A DNA stretch of 56,762 nt, from the NCBI GenBank assembly GCA_016124945.1, contig WGMT01000039.1, positions 1-56,762 of the forward strand, read 5' to 3'. Each line of letters opens with the position of its first letter. The first letter of the stretch is position 1. This document shows positions 17,049 to 25,844 of the stretch, in pieces. The translations under genes and the position numbers were made by a program. Origin of the DNA: a bacterium (lineage in GTDB: Bacteria > Chloroflexota > Anaerolineae > Caldilineales > Caldilineaceae). Under the pieces are notes generated by a model that was not told where the DNA came from, ran no database searches, and saw nothing but the letters and a program-made list of their open reading frames with translations.

Positions 17049-17714
17049 TCAATCAAATTGATCCAGCTCTTCAAGTTGCGCAATGACGGCTTTGCGAACA
17101 CCGTCGATATGTTCTTCCATTAACTTTGCGGCCAACTCAGCATTGCGTGCTTCCAGCGCAGCCAGAATCTTAGGCCGTTCTTGGTGAGTCCGCTCAACCA
17201 CATGGGGATCGCGATTGGCGATGGTACGAATCATCTGGATTTTAAAGCCTAGCCGATCCAGCGAATCGATGAGTGTTTCGTTGCCGGTCAGGTGGATGAG
17301 TGTCTCGTGGAACTCTCGATCAGCATCGCTATAGGCTGCCATATCGTTGACTTCTAATGCATTGTGGACACGATCCAGGATCTGACGCAGTTTGCTATCC
17401 ACTTCTTGCGATATCTTGGGCATGGCCAGCCGCACAGCCAAAGCCTCTAGCGACGCCCGCACCAGAAAGAGATCATTGACCTGTTTCACGGTGAACTTGC
17501 GAATGAAGTTACCGCGGTAAGGGCGATATTCGACGATCCCCTCGCGGACAAGTTGGCTGATGGCTTCACGAATCGGTGTACGGCTAACTTCGAGATCTGT
17601 GGCCAGGGTCCGTTCATCTAGTTGTTCGCCAAGCCTGAAACTACCTGTGCGAATCATTTCTTGAAGCCGCGTGTAAACCTGTTGATTTAATGTCTGAACT
17701 GGGAGAGTGGCCAT
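17049..17714 (-). CDS. GntR-family transcriptional regulator with FCD domain
   Basis: A 221-residue regulator. Residues 8-72 form the winged helix (LGEQLDERTLATDLEVSRTPIREAISQL split around the recognition helix), and residues 80-210 form the FCD effector domain (VRASLEALAVRLA, DADREFHETLIHLTGN, HQERPKILAALEARN, MEEHIDGV). Such regulators respond to sugar acids, carboxylates or sugars and repress catabolic operons. Its own promoter region holds an array of six GTATAC-type palindromes with regular spacing, one between -35 and -10. That strongly suggests autoregulation and control of the downstream sugar genes. The ATG at 17714 has a weak ribosome site. Confidence 0.92.
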   Translation of the reverse strand: MATLPVQTLNQQVYTRLQEMIRTGSFRLGEQLDERTLATDLEVSRTPIREAISQLVREGIVEYRPYRGNFIRKFTVKQVNDLFLVRASLEALAVRLAMPKISQEVDSKLRQILDRVHNALEVNDMAAYSDADREFHETLIHLTGNETLIDSLDRLGFKIQMIRTIANRDPHVVERTHQERPKILAALEARNAELAAKLMEEHIDGVRKAVIAQLEELDQFD

Positions 17715-17750
17715 ATGCTCGCAGAAGATTGTGAGTAGTTTGTAACAGCT

Positions 17751-17779
17751 ACAATATCACGCCTGTATACCAAAGTCAA
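17751..17779 (-). promoter_or_regulatory. Sigma70-type promoter of the GntR/FCD gene
   Basis: On the minus strand a -35 box TTGACT (17774-17779) and a -10 box TATTGT (17751-17756) are separated by 17 bases. The spacer contains one GTATAC operator core (17765-17770). Transcription would start near 17744, about 30 bases before the gene. Confidence 0.6.
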
Positions 17780-17871
17780 CCCTTGTATACCATTGATTCT
17801 TTGGTATACAAGGATTAACTTTGGTATTTTAATCAAAACATTGTATACCAGATTCACAAATGGTATACCAG
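17762..17871. promoter_or_regulatory. Phased array of six GTATAC operators
   Basis: Cores lie at 17765, 17785, 17804, 17824 (degenerate GTATTT), 17843 and 17863. The steps are 20, 19, 20, 19 and 20 bases, close to two helical turns, so all sites face the same side of the DNA. Flanks extend the core towards TTGGTATACCAA, the form known for ExuR/UxuR-type FCD regulators; NanR uses GGTATA repeats. The most promoter-proximal site lies inside the -35/-10 spacer. Confidence 0.8.
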
Positions 17872-17925
17872 AGTCATGTGCTTATACTACGTTCTGTCGT
17901 CACACAGCAGCGGTGGCGTCGTCTC

Positions 17926-18492
17926 CTACGCGGTCGCGCGCAGCCGCTGAAAGAATTCCTTGCGCGCCTTTGCCACTTTGGGGGCGACGACGTATTGGCA
18001 GTAAGGCTGAACAGGGTTACGGGCGAAGTAGTTCTGGTGGTAGTCCTCGGCGGGGTAGTAGCGCTCCAGCGTCACAACCTCGGTGACAATGGGATCCGCC
18101 CACAGGCCCGCCGCGTCAAGTTGACGGATCTTCTCTTCAGCGATGCGGCGCTGATCGTCGTTGTGGTAGTAGATGCCGGAGCGGTACTGCGTCCCCACAT
18201 CCGCGCCTTGACGGTTCAACGTGGTAGGATCGTGAATGGTGAAGAAAACGTTGAGTATGTCCTCAAAGCTGATCACGGACGGATCAAAGGTGATCTGCAC
18301 CACCTCGGCATGACCGGTAAGCCCGGAACAGACTTCCTTGTAAGTAGGGTTGGGCACGCGGCCGTTGGAATAGCCCGAAACAACCTTTTCGATGCCTTTC
18401 AACTCAAGATAAACCGCTTCTAAACACCAAAAGCAGCCGCCACCCAGGGTGGTGACTTCCAACTGCTTTGCGCCGTTTGATTTGTTTTCCAT
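17926..18492 (-). CDS. msrA: Peptide-methionine (S)-S-oxide reductase MsrA
   Basis: A 188-residue cytoplasmic repair enzyme that reduces the S-form of methionine sulfoxide, free or in proteins, using thioredoxin-type reductants. The catalytic motif GCFWC places the reactive Cys at residue 20 and is followed by the conserved EAV. Other family blocks are VVSGYSNG, GLTGHAEVVQITFDP, FFTIHDPTTLNRQGADVGTQYRSGIYY (in two parts) and AEDYHQNYFARNP. The ATG at 18492 has AGGAGAG upstream; the longer open frame has none. No MsrB domain is fused. It stands apart from its neighbours functionally, and the operator array of the next gene begins 54 bases after its stop. Confidence 0.96.
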   Translation of the reverse strand: MENKSNGAKQLEVTTLGGGCFWCLEAVYLELKGIEKVVSGYSNGRVPNPTYKEVCSGLTGHAEVVQITFDPSVISFEDILNVFFTIHDPTTLNRQGADVGTQYRSGIYYHNDDQRRIAEEKIRQLDAAGLWADPIVTEVVTLERYYPAEDYHQNYFARNPVQPYCQYVVAPKVAKARKEFFQRLRATA

Positions 18493-18552
18493 AGTGGTCT
18501 CTCCTCTTTTCAAAAGTTTTTTTGTGAGTTCACTGCAAAGAGCAGAAATCAA

Positions 18553-18621
18553 CCACAAAGAACGCAGAGAACACAAAGATTTTTACTCTATTTCTTTGTG
18601 TTCTTTATGTTCTCTGTGGTG
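18553..18621. repeat. Inverted repeat of the CACAAAGAACACAAAG family
   Basis: The spacer upstream of msrA has CCACAAAGAACGCAGAGAAC followed by ACAAAGA, and its near-complement ending in CTCTGTGGTG, with an innermost perfect 10-bp stem (AACACAAAGA/TCTTTGTGTT). Related words occur at 53398-53422. The rest of the 288-base gap (18622-18780) shows only further ACACAGATT-type words. Confidence 0.6.
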
Positions 18622-18780
18622 AAAAAGGCTTCTTACAGTGGCGTCTTTTGTGAACACAGATTAGAGAGAACACAGACGCGCTGTGTTTCCTGAAATCCGT
18701 GTCCACAATCCTGTCCGTCGCATGTACACAACTCTATACAAAATAAGCGCGGATGTCTGTCAGATTGCCGACTGTATGGG

Positions 18781-19995
18781 TTATGCTTCGCCGAAGAGAA
18801 GACGGGCCAGCCGCGCTTTGGCGCGCACAATCCGCCCATAGGACGCATCAATGCGCGCTTCGGGGATCTGCCCACTTTCCACCATCTCATGGATGACGGC
18901 CACAGCAATGGCGACGGCGTCGCGTTGATCCAAGAAACTGTTGCTGATGGAAAGGACGTCCACACCGGCCAGCACGGAGAGGCGCACGGCGTCTTCAAAG
19001 GAATAGTAGGCGCGGATGGCGTCCATTTGCAGATCGTCGGTGAAGATGAGGCCGTCGTAGTTCAGATCACCGCGCAGGAGATCGGTAATGACGGTAGGTG
19101 AAAGGGTGGCAGGGAGTTGCGGATCTAAATTGGCATTGAAGATATGCGCCGTCATCACAGCTTCGGATTGGCCGGCGCGGATGAGCGTGCGATAGGGTGT
19201 CAGCTCGTCGTCGCGCCAGGTTTGGGTCACATCTACGAAACCGTAGTGCGAGTCCTGGCGCGAGGAGCCGTGGCCAGGGAAGTGCTTCAGCGTGCACAGA
19301 AGCCCTTCGTCGGTGTGAGCATGGATGAAGGCGGCGGCGTGGCGCGCCACCACGGCGGGATCGGGCGAGAAACTGCGGGCCAATGCGCCGATGACAGGGT
19401 TGGCCGGGTTGGTGTTGAGATCGACCACAGGGGCAAGATTCAGGTTGATGCCCACTTGTTTGAGGCTCTGCGCCACATTGCGGGCATAGGCCGACGTCCG
19501 CTCAAGGTCGTCCAGTGCGCCTAGGGTTTGCGCCGAGTAGTTCGCTTGCAGGCCAAACTGGCTGGTGATGCGGCTGACACGTCCACCTTCCTGGTCGGCG
19601 GCCACAAAAAGGGGCAACCCCGTCGCCTGAAAAGACGCGACTTGTAGCGCCGTGGTCAGTTCTGTCACCTGCTGCGGCCAGCCCACATTCTGCCGAAAGA
19701 GGACAACACCGCCCACACCGTAGGTGAGGATATCGCGCACAATGCGGCTGTTGTCGTTCACCCAGGTGCCGCTAAAGCCGATGAGCAGCATCTGCCCGAT
19801 CTTCTCGCTTAGGGAGAGATAACGTTCGTTCAGATTTGGGCGCAGCGTCTGTGGAATGGACGGGAAATCGTCGACGCTGGGCGAGGACGGCGGTGGCGGT
19901 GGAAGGGTGCAGGCAGTTAGCAGCAAGCCGGCGGCGGCCTGCCCAAGCATGCGGAGGAAGGTACGTCTAGAATGTAATGAAGGCCGCGGCAGCAT
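18781..19995 (-). CDS. Glycoside hydrolase family 3, NagZ-like lipoprotein
   Basis: A 404-residue protein. Residues 1-28 contain a twin-arginine motif (SRRTFLRMLG) and a lipobox (LTAC), followed by a Pro-rich linker, so it is probably an exported, membrane-anchored enzyme. The catalytic barrel has FVAADQEGGRVSR near residue 145, KHFPGHGSSRQDSH near residue 230 (the NagZ-type His/Asp acid-base loop) and FTDDLQMDAI near residue 315 with the nucleophile Asp. It likely removes terminal N-acetylglucosamine from cell-wall or glycan fragments. The start at 19995 was chosen because a good promoter lies just upstream, with a predicted start point near 20037; upstream ATGs would precede transcription. 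The lipid anchor is unusual for NagZ, which is cytosolic in enterobacteria. Confidence 0.88.
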   Translation of the reverse strand: MLPRPSLHSRRTFLRMLGQAAAGLLLTACTLPPPPPSSPSVDDFPSIPQTLRPNLNERYLSLSEKIGQMLLIGFSGTWVNDNSRIVRDILTYGVGGVVLFRQNVGWPQQVTELTTALQVASFQATGLPLFVAADQEGGRVSRITSQFGLQANYSAQTLGALDDLERTSAYARNVAQSLKQVGINLNLAPVVDLNTNPANPVIGALARSFSPDPAVVARHAAAFIHAHTDEGLLCTLKHFPGHGSSRQDSHYGFVDVTQTWRDDELTPYRTLIRAGQSEAVMTAHIFNANLDPQLPATLSPTVITDLLRGDLNYDGLIFTDDLQMDAIRAYYSFEDAVRLSVLAGVDVLSISNSFLDQRDAVAIAVAVIHEMVESGQIPEARIDASYGRIVRAKARLARLLFGEA

Positions 19996-20043
19996 AAATC
20001 CTGCTTGGGTGCAAAAAAGTGAAACCGGTGGCAAAGCAGATCT

Positions 20044-20072
20044 AATATACAGCAGGTTGGACATGTCATCAA
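20044..20072 (-). promoter_or_regulatory. Sigma70-type promoter of the NagZ-like gene
   Basis: On the minus strand TTGATG (20067-20072) and TATATT (20044-20049) are 17 bases apart. The predicted start near 20037 gives a leader of about 42 bases to the chosen ATG. Confidence 0.55.
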
Positions 20073-20109
20073 TTCGCGGCAGAAAAAGGTATATTTTGGG
20101 AATCAAGGT

Positions 20110-20138
20110 TTGACGAATTGGGTATCGACCATTATTAT
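20110..20138 (+). promoter_or_regulatory. Sigma70-type promoter of the Dpp-type importer operon
   Basis: TTGACG (20110-20115) and TATTAT (20133-20138) are separated by 17 bases. Transcription near 20145 would give a leader of about 165 bases before the first permease gene. It is divergent from the NagZ-like promoter, with the -35 boxes 37 bases apart. Confidence 0.6.
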
Positions 20139-20309
20139 CACAAAGCCACCTGGTGAGGCCACGCAATAGAGGACGACCACAGACCGCTCGACCTTACCAT
20201 CTACCACGTGCGTTTCGCCCCACCGTATGGAGCAGTGCAGGCTGTATCGGCTTCCGCTACACCTGCCGCCGATCCTCTGACTTTGTCCTACCTAATAGAC
20301 AAATTGCCG

Positions 20310-21287
20310 ATGCAAACTTACGTCCTTCGCCGCACGTTACAGGCGATCCCGTTGCTTTTCATCTTGAGCGTTATGCTCTTCCTGGTTGTGCGCGCTGCGC
20401 CAGGTGGTCCTTTGGCGCAGGCAGAACGCAACCCCAACATCACACAAGAGCAGATCGAGCGTCAGCGCCAACGCCTGGGATTGGATCAGCCGCTGGCGGT
20501 GCAATATGCTCAGTGGATGGGCGCGGTTGTCTTCGAGGGTGATTTGGGGCAATCAATTAAGAGCAGACGTCCCGTTAGCGAGATGATTCTAGAACGGATT
20601 CCCAATACGCTCATGCTGGTGGGCATTGCGTTTGCCATCACACTGATTGTTGCCATTCCCTTAGGCGCGATCTCGGCGCGCAAGCAGTATTCGGCGCTGG
20701 ATTACACCATCACTACTTTTACTTTTGCCGGGCAGTCGGTGCCTATCTACTGGATGGGGTTGATGGCGATCCTGATTTTTTATGTCTGGCTCGACAACCC
20801 GTTCACAGGCAGGCCATTGCTGCCGGCGGGGGGGATGTACTCTTTGGGTGGAGACAAGAGCTTCGGCGATCTGCTCTGGCATCTGGTATTGCCTGTGGGG
20901 ACGTTGAGCCTGGCCTGGATTGCCTGGTATTCACGTTTCTTTCGCGCCAGCATGCTTGAGGTCCTAAACGCCGACTATGTGCGCACCGCCCGCGCCAAAG
21001 GATTGACGAATCAGAGTGTGATCTACGTCCACGCGCTACGGAACGCCGTGATGCCGCTGGTGACGATGATTGCGTTGGACATCCCTACCATGTTCGCCGG
21101 CGCGCTCTTTATTGAGACAATCTTCTCCTGGCCGGGGATGGGCCGCCTCTTTTGGGAAGCGGCGCGAGGACGGGATTACCCTGTCCTCTTGGGCGTGGTT
21201 ATGATCAATGCCGCCGTGATTGTGGTTGCCAATATTGTCGCCGATCTCCTCTACGCCATGATCGATCCGCGAGTGCAATATGAGTAG
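20310..21287 (+). CDS. ABC transporter permease, DppB/OppB-like
   Basis: A 325-residue permease. It begins MQTYVLRRTLQAIPLLFILS, the standard first membrane helix of the family, then has RQRLGLDQPLAVQYAQWM in the outside loop, GDLGQSI, five more membrane segments, the EAA loop (NADYVRTARAKGL) and the C-terminal LLYAMIDPRVQYE. The ATG at 20310 was preferred to earlier in-frame codons because it places the helix at the N-terminus; its ribosome site is weak. The next gene overlaps it by eight bases. It forms the pore of a dipeptide/oligopeptide-type importer. Confidence 0.93.
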   Translation: MQTYVLRRTLQAIPLLFILSVMLFLVVRAAPGGPLAQAERNPNITQEQIERQRQRLGLDQPLAVQYAQWMGAVVFEGDLGQSIKSRRPVSEMILERIPNTLMLVGIAFAITLIVAIPLGAISARKQYSALDYTITTFTFAGQSVPIYWMGLMAILIFYVWLDNPFTGRPLLPAGGMYSLGGDKSFGDLLWHLVLPVGTLSLAWIAWYSRFFRASMLEVLNADYVRTARAKGLTNQSVIYVHALRNAVMPLVTMIALDIPTMFAGALFIETIFSWPGMGRLFWEAARGRDYPVLLGVVMINAAVIVVANIVADLLYAMIDPRVQYE

Positions 21288-22203
21288 CGTCACCCTCGAT
21301 CAGGCATCGCCACTCACCGCTGCCTCGGCCCGTCGCGGCGCCGAAAGCCTCACCCGGCTCACGATCCGCCGCTTCTTCCGCCACCGCATTGCGCTGCTGT
21401 CGATTGCGGTCTTGCTGTTGGTAATCCTCAGCGCCTTGCTGGCCCCGCTCAGCCCATACACGCCTACCCAACAAAACCCTGCCAACGATTTACAACCGCC
21501 GACGGCAGCACACTGGTTCGGCACCGACGATCTAGGACGCGATGTCTTCACACGCGTCATTTACGGTGGGCGGATTTCGATCCTGGTAGGGTTGATGGCC
21601 ACGCTGATTTCGCTTGCCTTTGGGGTATTGGTGGGTGCCGTGGCCGGCTATTTCGGCGGCTGGATAGACAATGTGCTAATGCGCATCACCGACGCTTTCC
21701 TCAGCCTGCCCAGCCTCTTTGTACTGATCCTGATCAGTACACTGCTACGTGATCTACCGGCACTGCCACTGCGCAACAGCGTCTGGATCGTGATCATCGT
21801 CATCGCCGTGCTTTCGTGGATGTGGCCGGCGCGGCTGATCCGCGGCGAATTCCTCACGCTCAAAGAGAACGATTTCATCCTGGCAGCACGCGCCACCGGT
21901 GTTGGGCATGGGCGGATCATTCTACGCCACATTCTACCCAACGCGCTGGGCGTGATCATCGTCCACGGCACGCTGTCGGTGGGGTACTCGATTATTCTTG
22001 AATCAGGGTTGAGCTACTTGGGCTTCGGCATCCAGCCACCAACACCCAGTTGGGGCAACCTACTCGCCACAGCTCAGATCTACGCAATACGCGCACCTTG
22101 GCTCATGATCTTCCCCGGCGTGATGATCTTTCTCACTACGCTCTCCGTCAACCACATCGGCGACGGACTGCGCGACGCCCTCGATCCTCGCTCGGCAAGG
22201 TGA
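21280..22203 (+). CDS. ABC transporter permease, DppC/OppC-like
   Basis: A 307-residue permease, partner of the preceding gene, whose stop it overlaps by eight bases. A cytoplasmic N-terminus of about 30 residues precedes the first membrane helix (IALLSIAVLLLVILSALLAPL split), then HWFGTDDLGRDVFTRVIYG, four or five further helices, the EAA loop (KENDFILAARATGVG) and a C-terminal GDGLRDALDPR typical of the family. No ATPase genes follow, so the complex must borrow ATPases from another locus. The gene runs straight into a GATGATG-word inverted repeat. Confidence 0.93.
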   Translation: MSSVTLDQASPLTAASARRGAESLTRLTIRRFFRHRIALLSIAVLLLVILSALLAPLSPYTPTQQNPANDLQPPTAAHWFGTDDLGRDVFTRVIYGGRISILVGLMATLISLAFGVLVGAVAGYFGGWIDNVLMRITDAFLSLPSLFVLILISTLLRDLPALPLRNSVWIVIIVIAVLSWMWPARLIRGEFLTLKENDFILAARATGVGHGRIILRHILPNALGVIIVHGTLSVGYSIILESGLSYLGFGIQPPTPSWGNLLATAQIYAIRAPWLMIFPGVMIFLTTLSVNHIGDGLRDALDPRSAR

Positions 22204-22206
22204 CGG

Positions 22207-22276
22207 CATGATGATGAAGATGATGGGATGATGACGAAGTGAACGGTCATCACCATCATCTCATCATCCTATCATG
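22207..22276. repeat. GATGATGGG-word inverted repeat 1
   Basis: Directly after the DppC-like stop, ATGATGATGAAGATGATGGG is followed about 20 bases later by its imperfect complement (CATCACCATCATC, TCATCATCC). It is the first of three spacers in this operon with the same words (see 24067-24110 and 25845-25893). It could fold between the permease and binding-protein messages. Confidence 0.65.
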
Positions 22277-22340
22277 TCAGCCATTATTCCATTATTTCCA
22301 TTCATTCACCCCCCTTTCTTAACTTTCACGGAGGAGAACC

Positions 22341-24044
22341 ATGAAACGAAGTCTATTGTTTACCCTGTTGTTGGTGCTGGCTATGGCGGCCTGTGCCGCG
22401 CCGCAAACCGGCGATTCGGGCGCTACATCCGACGCGGGGAGCAGCGATGGTGGGCAGGCTGTGCTCATCATTCCTGAGGAACCGGCAAACCTGAACCCGT
22501 ACCTGGCCGTCGCCGCCATTGTGCGCCAGGTATCCGATGCCACAGTGGTCGGCCTCTCATATGTCGACGCCAATGGTGAATTCCAGCCCGAATTGGCGCA
22601 GGAGATCCCCACCGTGGCCAACGGCGGCGTCTCTGAAGACTTCCTCACCGTCACATGGACGTTGCGCCCCGGCCTCCTTTGGTCCGATGGTGAGCCCATC
22701 ACGTCGGAAGACATTGTCTGCACGTGGGAAGCCGTCTCCCATCCCGACAGTGGCACCGTCCTCTCGACGGGGATGGAGTTGATCGAGTCGATTGACACGC
22801 CAGACGAACTGACGGCGGTGCTCAACTACAGCGAAGTCAACAGCGCCTACCCGGTGCAGTTTGCCAACGGTCTCTTCCCCTGCCATGCCATCGGCGCGCC
22901 CGAAGAGATGGAGACCTGGGAATGGAACCGCAACCCCGTCACCGCCGGCCCCTACACAGTGAGCGAATGGAATTCAGGCGAAAACATTGTGATGGCACGC
23001 AACCCCAACTACTACGAAGAAGGCAAACCCAGCATCGATCGGCTGATCTTCGCCGTGGTGCCTGATCCCGGCGCACAGTTGGCCATGATGATCCAGGGCG
23101 AAGGGGACATTCACCTCTGGCCCGGCGCCACCCTCGAAGACTACAACGCCCAGACCGAAGGTGTCGCCTCACTCGCCGAGATCCCCGGTCAGTGGAACAT
23201 GGCGCTGCGCTTCAACCTGAGCCAGCCGTTCGACGACGATCCCGGCGCTGAGCCGCCTCACCCGTTCCTGGGCGATCTGCGTGTACGCCAGGCCATCGCC
23301 TATGCTACCGACTACGAAACCATCACCACCGACGTCAACGAAGGCACGTCCCCTGCGGTAAGCCCGTTTGAGTACGGCTGGTATCAGTGCGATGTAGAGC
23401 GCCCCTACACCTATGATCCCGAAATGGCGGCCCAACTACTCGAAGAAGCCGGCTTCGTAGACGTAGACGGCGACGGCATCCGCGAGTGCCAGGGCTGTCT
23501 CTACGCCCAGGAAGGCGCGCAGTTGAGCCTGCAACTGGAAGGCTACACTAACTTCCAGCCGCTGGTACAGTTGGAAGAGGCGCTGGTAGAAATGTGGCGG
23601 CAGGTAGGCATCGAAGCCTCGATCCAAAACGACGATTTCTCGATCATCTTCGGATCCTTTGCCGACGGAGCGCCGCGCAAGACAGGCAACTTCGACATCC
23701 TTGTCTACGATGCCAGCCTCTCCATCGAGCCACACGCCACCGTCGCCAATAGCTTCCACTCGTCGGCCATCCCCACGGCGGAGAACCCAGCAGGCGCCAA
23801 TTACATGCGCTGGGTGAATCCCGCCGCCGATGCCGCCATCGAAGCGGCCGGTAGCACAGTGGACATTGACGCCCGCCAGGAAGCCTACTGCGCCCTGGCC
23901 GAACTCATCGCCACCGATCTGCCACAACTCCACCTCTACCTCTTCACCGAAGGCTACGGCGCTTCCGACCGCATCAGCGGCTACGAAGTAAGCATCTGGG
24001 GTAGCATGACGTGGGATGCAGAGAATTGGATGTTGGAGCAGTAA
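22341..24044 (+). CDS. ABC transporter substrate-binding lipoprotein, family 5
   Basis: A 567-residue extracytoplasmic binding protein. The signal peptide MKRSLLFTLLLVLAMAAC ends in a lipobox (MAAC) with the lipidated Cys at residue 18, followed by a Ser/Gly-rich linker. Family-5 landmarks are LTVTWTLRPGLLWSDGEPIT near residue 100, NPVTAGPYTVSEWNSGE near residue 200 and RVRQAIAYATDYETI near residue 315. A strong GGAGGAG sits before the ATG. The permeases lie upstream, an order that is reversed compared with the first importer. The peptide or glycan ligand is not readable. Its stop codon opens a GTGATTG-word stretch. Confidence 0.94.
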   Translation: MKRSLLFTLLLVLAMAACAAPQTGDSGATSDAGSSDGGQAVLIIPEEPANLNPYLAVAAIVRQVSDATVVGLSYVDANGEFQPELAQEIPTVANGGVSEDFLTVTWTLRPGLLWSDGEPITSEDIVCTWEAVSHPDSGTVLSTGMELIESIDTPDELTAVLNYSEVNSAYPVQFANGLFPCHAIGAPEEMETWEWNRNPVTAGPYTVSEWNSGENIVMARNPNYYEEGKPSIDRLIFAVVPDPGAQLAMMIQGEGDIHLWPGATLEDYNAQTEGVASLAEIPGQWNMALRFNLSQPFDDDPGAEPPHPFLGDLRVRQAIAYATDYETITTDVNEGTSPAVSPFEYGWYQCDVERPYTYDPEMAAQLLEEAGFVDVDGDGIRECQGCLYAQEGAQLSLQLEGYTNFQPLVQLEEALVEMWRQVGIEASIQNDDFSIIFGSFADGAPRKTGNFDILVYDASLSIEPHATVANSFHSSAIPTAENPAGANYMRWVNPAADAAIEAAGSTVDIDARQEAYCALAELIATDLPQLHLYLFTEGYGASDRISGYEVSIWGSMTWDAENWMLEQ

Positions 24045-24066
24045 TTGGTGATTGGTGATTGGGAAA

Positions 24067-24110
24067 GATGATGGGATGATGAATCTCGATAAACATCATC
24101 CCATTATCCC
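24067..24110. repeat. GATGATGGG-word inverted repeat 2
   Basis: GATGATGGGATGATG (24067-24081) and CATCATCCCATTATCCC (24094-24110) form an imperfect hairpin between the binding protein and the amidohydrolase. It is preceded by heptad GTGATTG words that include the stop codon and followed by AACCTGCAACCCGCAACTCG heptads just before the next start. Confidence 0.65.
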
Positions 24111-24152
24111 AAACTTGTAACCTGCAACCCGCAACTCGCAACTTGAGAGAAC

Positions 24153-25772
24153 ATGACACAACACGCCGACATAATTCTGACCAATGCCAAGGTCTACACT
24201 GTGGATCCGTCCATTCCCTGGGCGGAGGCGGTGGCGGTACAGGGGAATCGCATCGTTGCCGTAGGCAGCGCCGAGGACGTGGCCACTCTACGCGGACCAC
24301 ACACCACGGTGATCGATGTGGAAGAACGCACGCTGCTGCCCGGTTTCATCGACACCCACTATCACCTGCTCATGGGATCATTGGGGCTTGATGCCGCCCA
24401 ACTACGCGAGGCGCGCAGCCTGCAAGAACTGGGTGAGCAGCTTCACGGCTACGCCGCCGAAAACCCCGACAGCGAATGGGTGTTAGGGCGGCAGGTAGTC
24501 TACAACATCATCAAGCCCGATCAACCGTTGGATCGTCACTTCCTCGACCACTATGTGCCCAATCGGCCCGTCTTTTTGACGGCGTTTGATGGGCATACCT
24601 ACTGGGCCAACACCGAAGCGCTGCGCCGCGGCGAGATTCTGCACGGGCGTGACAACGTGGGGCCGAACAGCGAAATCGTGATGGATCCGTATACGGGGCT
24701 GGCTACCGGCGAACTGCGCGAGCCGCCGGCGGCCAAGTCGATCCGCGATCTGATCCCGCCACCCAACGAGGAACGCAAACGTAGCCTGCTCAAACTGGGG
24801 CTGCGCCAGGCCGCAGAGTTTGGCGTCACCAGTGTCCACAACATGGACGGCACCGACGAACAGTTGCGCATCTACGCCGCCGCTGCCGACGCCGGCGAGT
24901 TGACGCTGCGCGTCTACATGCCGCTGGACGTAAAACCCCACACCCAGGAAGACGAACTCCTCCAGGCCGTGGAATGGACGCGCTCCTTCAACCAGGGGCT
25001 GCTGCGCACCGGCAGCGTCAAGTTCTTTATGGACGGTGTGCTGGAATCGTACACGGCGCTGATGATCGATGACTACGCCGACGACGCCGGCAACCGTGGC
25101 AGCGCCCTCTTCGAATCGGAACACTTCAACCGCATGGCCGCCGCCGCCGATAAGTTGGGTTTACAGATCGTCGTCCACGCCTGTGGTGACGGTGGCGTGC
25201 GGCGCGCGCTCAACGGCTATGCCCATGTGCGGCAGGTCAACGGTGTGCGCGACAGCCGTCATCGCATTGAACACATCGAGGTGATCCATCCTGATGACGT
25301 TCCTCGCTTTGCCGAGTTGGGTGTCATCGCGGCGATGCAACCGCTGCATGCCCCGCTGCACAGCAAAGATTCGGACGTATGGACCCACCGCGCTGGGCGC
25401 AATCGCTGGCGCCACAGCTTCGCCTGGGAGACGCTACGTCAGGCCGGCGCGCACCTGGCCTACGGCAGCGACTGGCCCGTGGTCAGCCAGGATCCGATCC
25501 TGGGTCTCTACGCCGGGCTGAACCGGATGCCGTGGCAGGCAGGCGACCCATTCCAGATGCAGACGTTGGCTCGTCTCATCCAGGGCTACACCACCGACGC
25601 AGCCTACGCCGAATTCCAAGAAGCACACAAAGGACGGATCCAAGCCGGCATGCTGGCCGATCTCGCCGTCATCTCCGGCGATCTCTTCGCCACCGCCCCC
25701 GAAGAAGTGAAAAATCTACATATTGCACTGACCATGAGTGATGGGCGGATTGTGCACCGGCGGGGGATGTAA
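24153..25772 (+). CDS. Amidohydrolase family 3 protein, YtcJ-like
   Basis: A 539-residue metal-dependent hydrolase. The N-terminal beta domain (ILTNAKVYTVDP, VAVQGNRIVAVGS) is followed by LLPGFIDTHYHLLMG with the His-X-His metal pair near residue 70. HACGDGGVRRAL and HRIEHIEVIHPDD provide the later His ligands, and YGSDWPVVSQDP near residue 435 carries the catalytic Asp. The C-terminus returns to the beta domain (GMLADLAVISGDLF). YtcJ-type enzymes hydrolyse amide or ester bonds in varied small molecules. Its place right after a peptide-type importer suggests it acts on the imported compound. The ribosome site is weak. Confidence 0.92.
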   Translation: MTQHADIILTNAKVYTVDPSIPWAEAVAVQGNRIVAVGSAEDVATLRGPHTTVIDVEERTLLPGFIDTHYHLLMGSLGLDAAQLREARSLQELGEQLHGYAAENPDSEWVLGRQVVYNIIKPDQPLDRHFLDHYVPNRPVFLTAFDGHTYWANTEALRRGEILHGRDNVGPNSEIVMDPYTGLATGELREPPAAKSIRDLIPPPNEERKRSLLKLGLRQAAEFGVTSVHNMDGTDEQLRIYAAAADAGELTLRVYMPLDVKPHTQEDELLQAVEWTRSFNQGLLRTGSVKFFMDGVLESYTALMIDDYADDAGNRGSALFESEHFNRMAAAADKLGLQIVVHACGDGGVRRALNGYAHVRQVNGVRDSRHRIEHIEVIHPDDVPRFAELGVIAAMQPLHAPLHSKDSDVWTHRAGRNRWRHSFAWETLRQAGAHLAYGSDWPVVSQDPILGLYAGLNRMPWQAGDPFQMQTLARLIQGYTTDAAYAEFQEAHKGRIQAGMLADLAVISGDLFATAPEEVKNLHIALTMSDGRIVHRRGM

Positions 25773-25844
25773 AGGGATGAATGAAGAATGATGAATGGGT
25801 GGAGGGTGTTGGTTCGGTAGTGAGGATGTTGTTTCGTTAAGGCA

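Noticed and set aside
17762..17871. Replication-origin iterons or a CRISPR-like array
   Set aside because: The repeats are GTATAC palindromes within the promoter of a GntR gene; no DnaA boxes or spacers are present.
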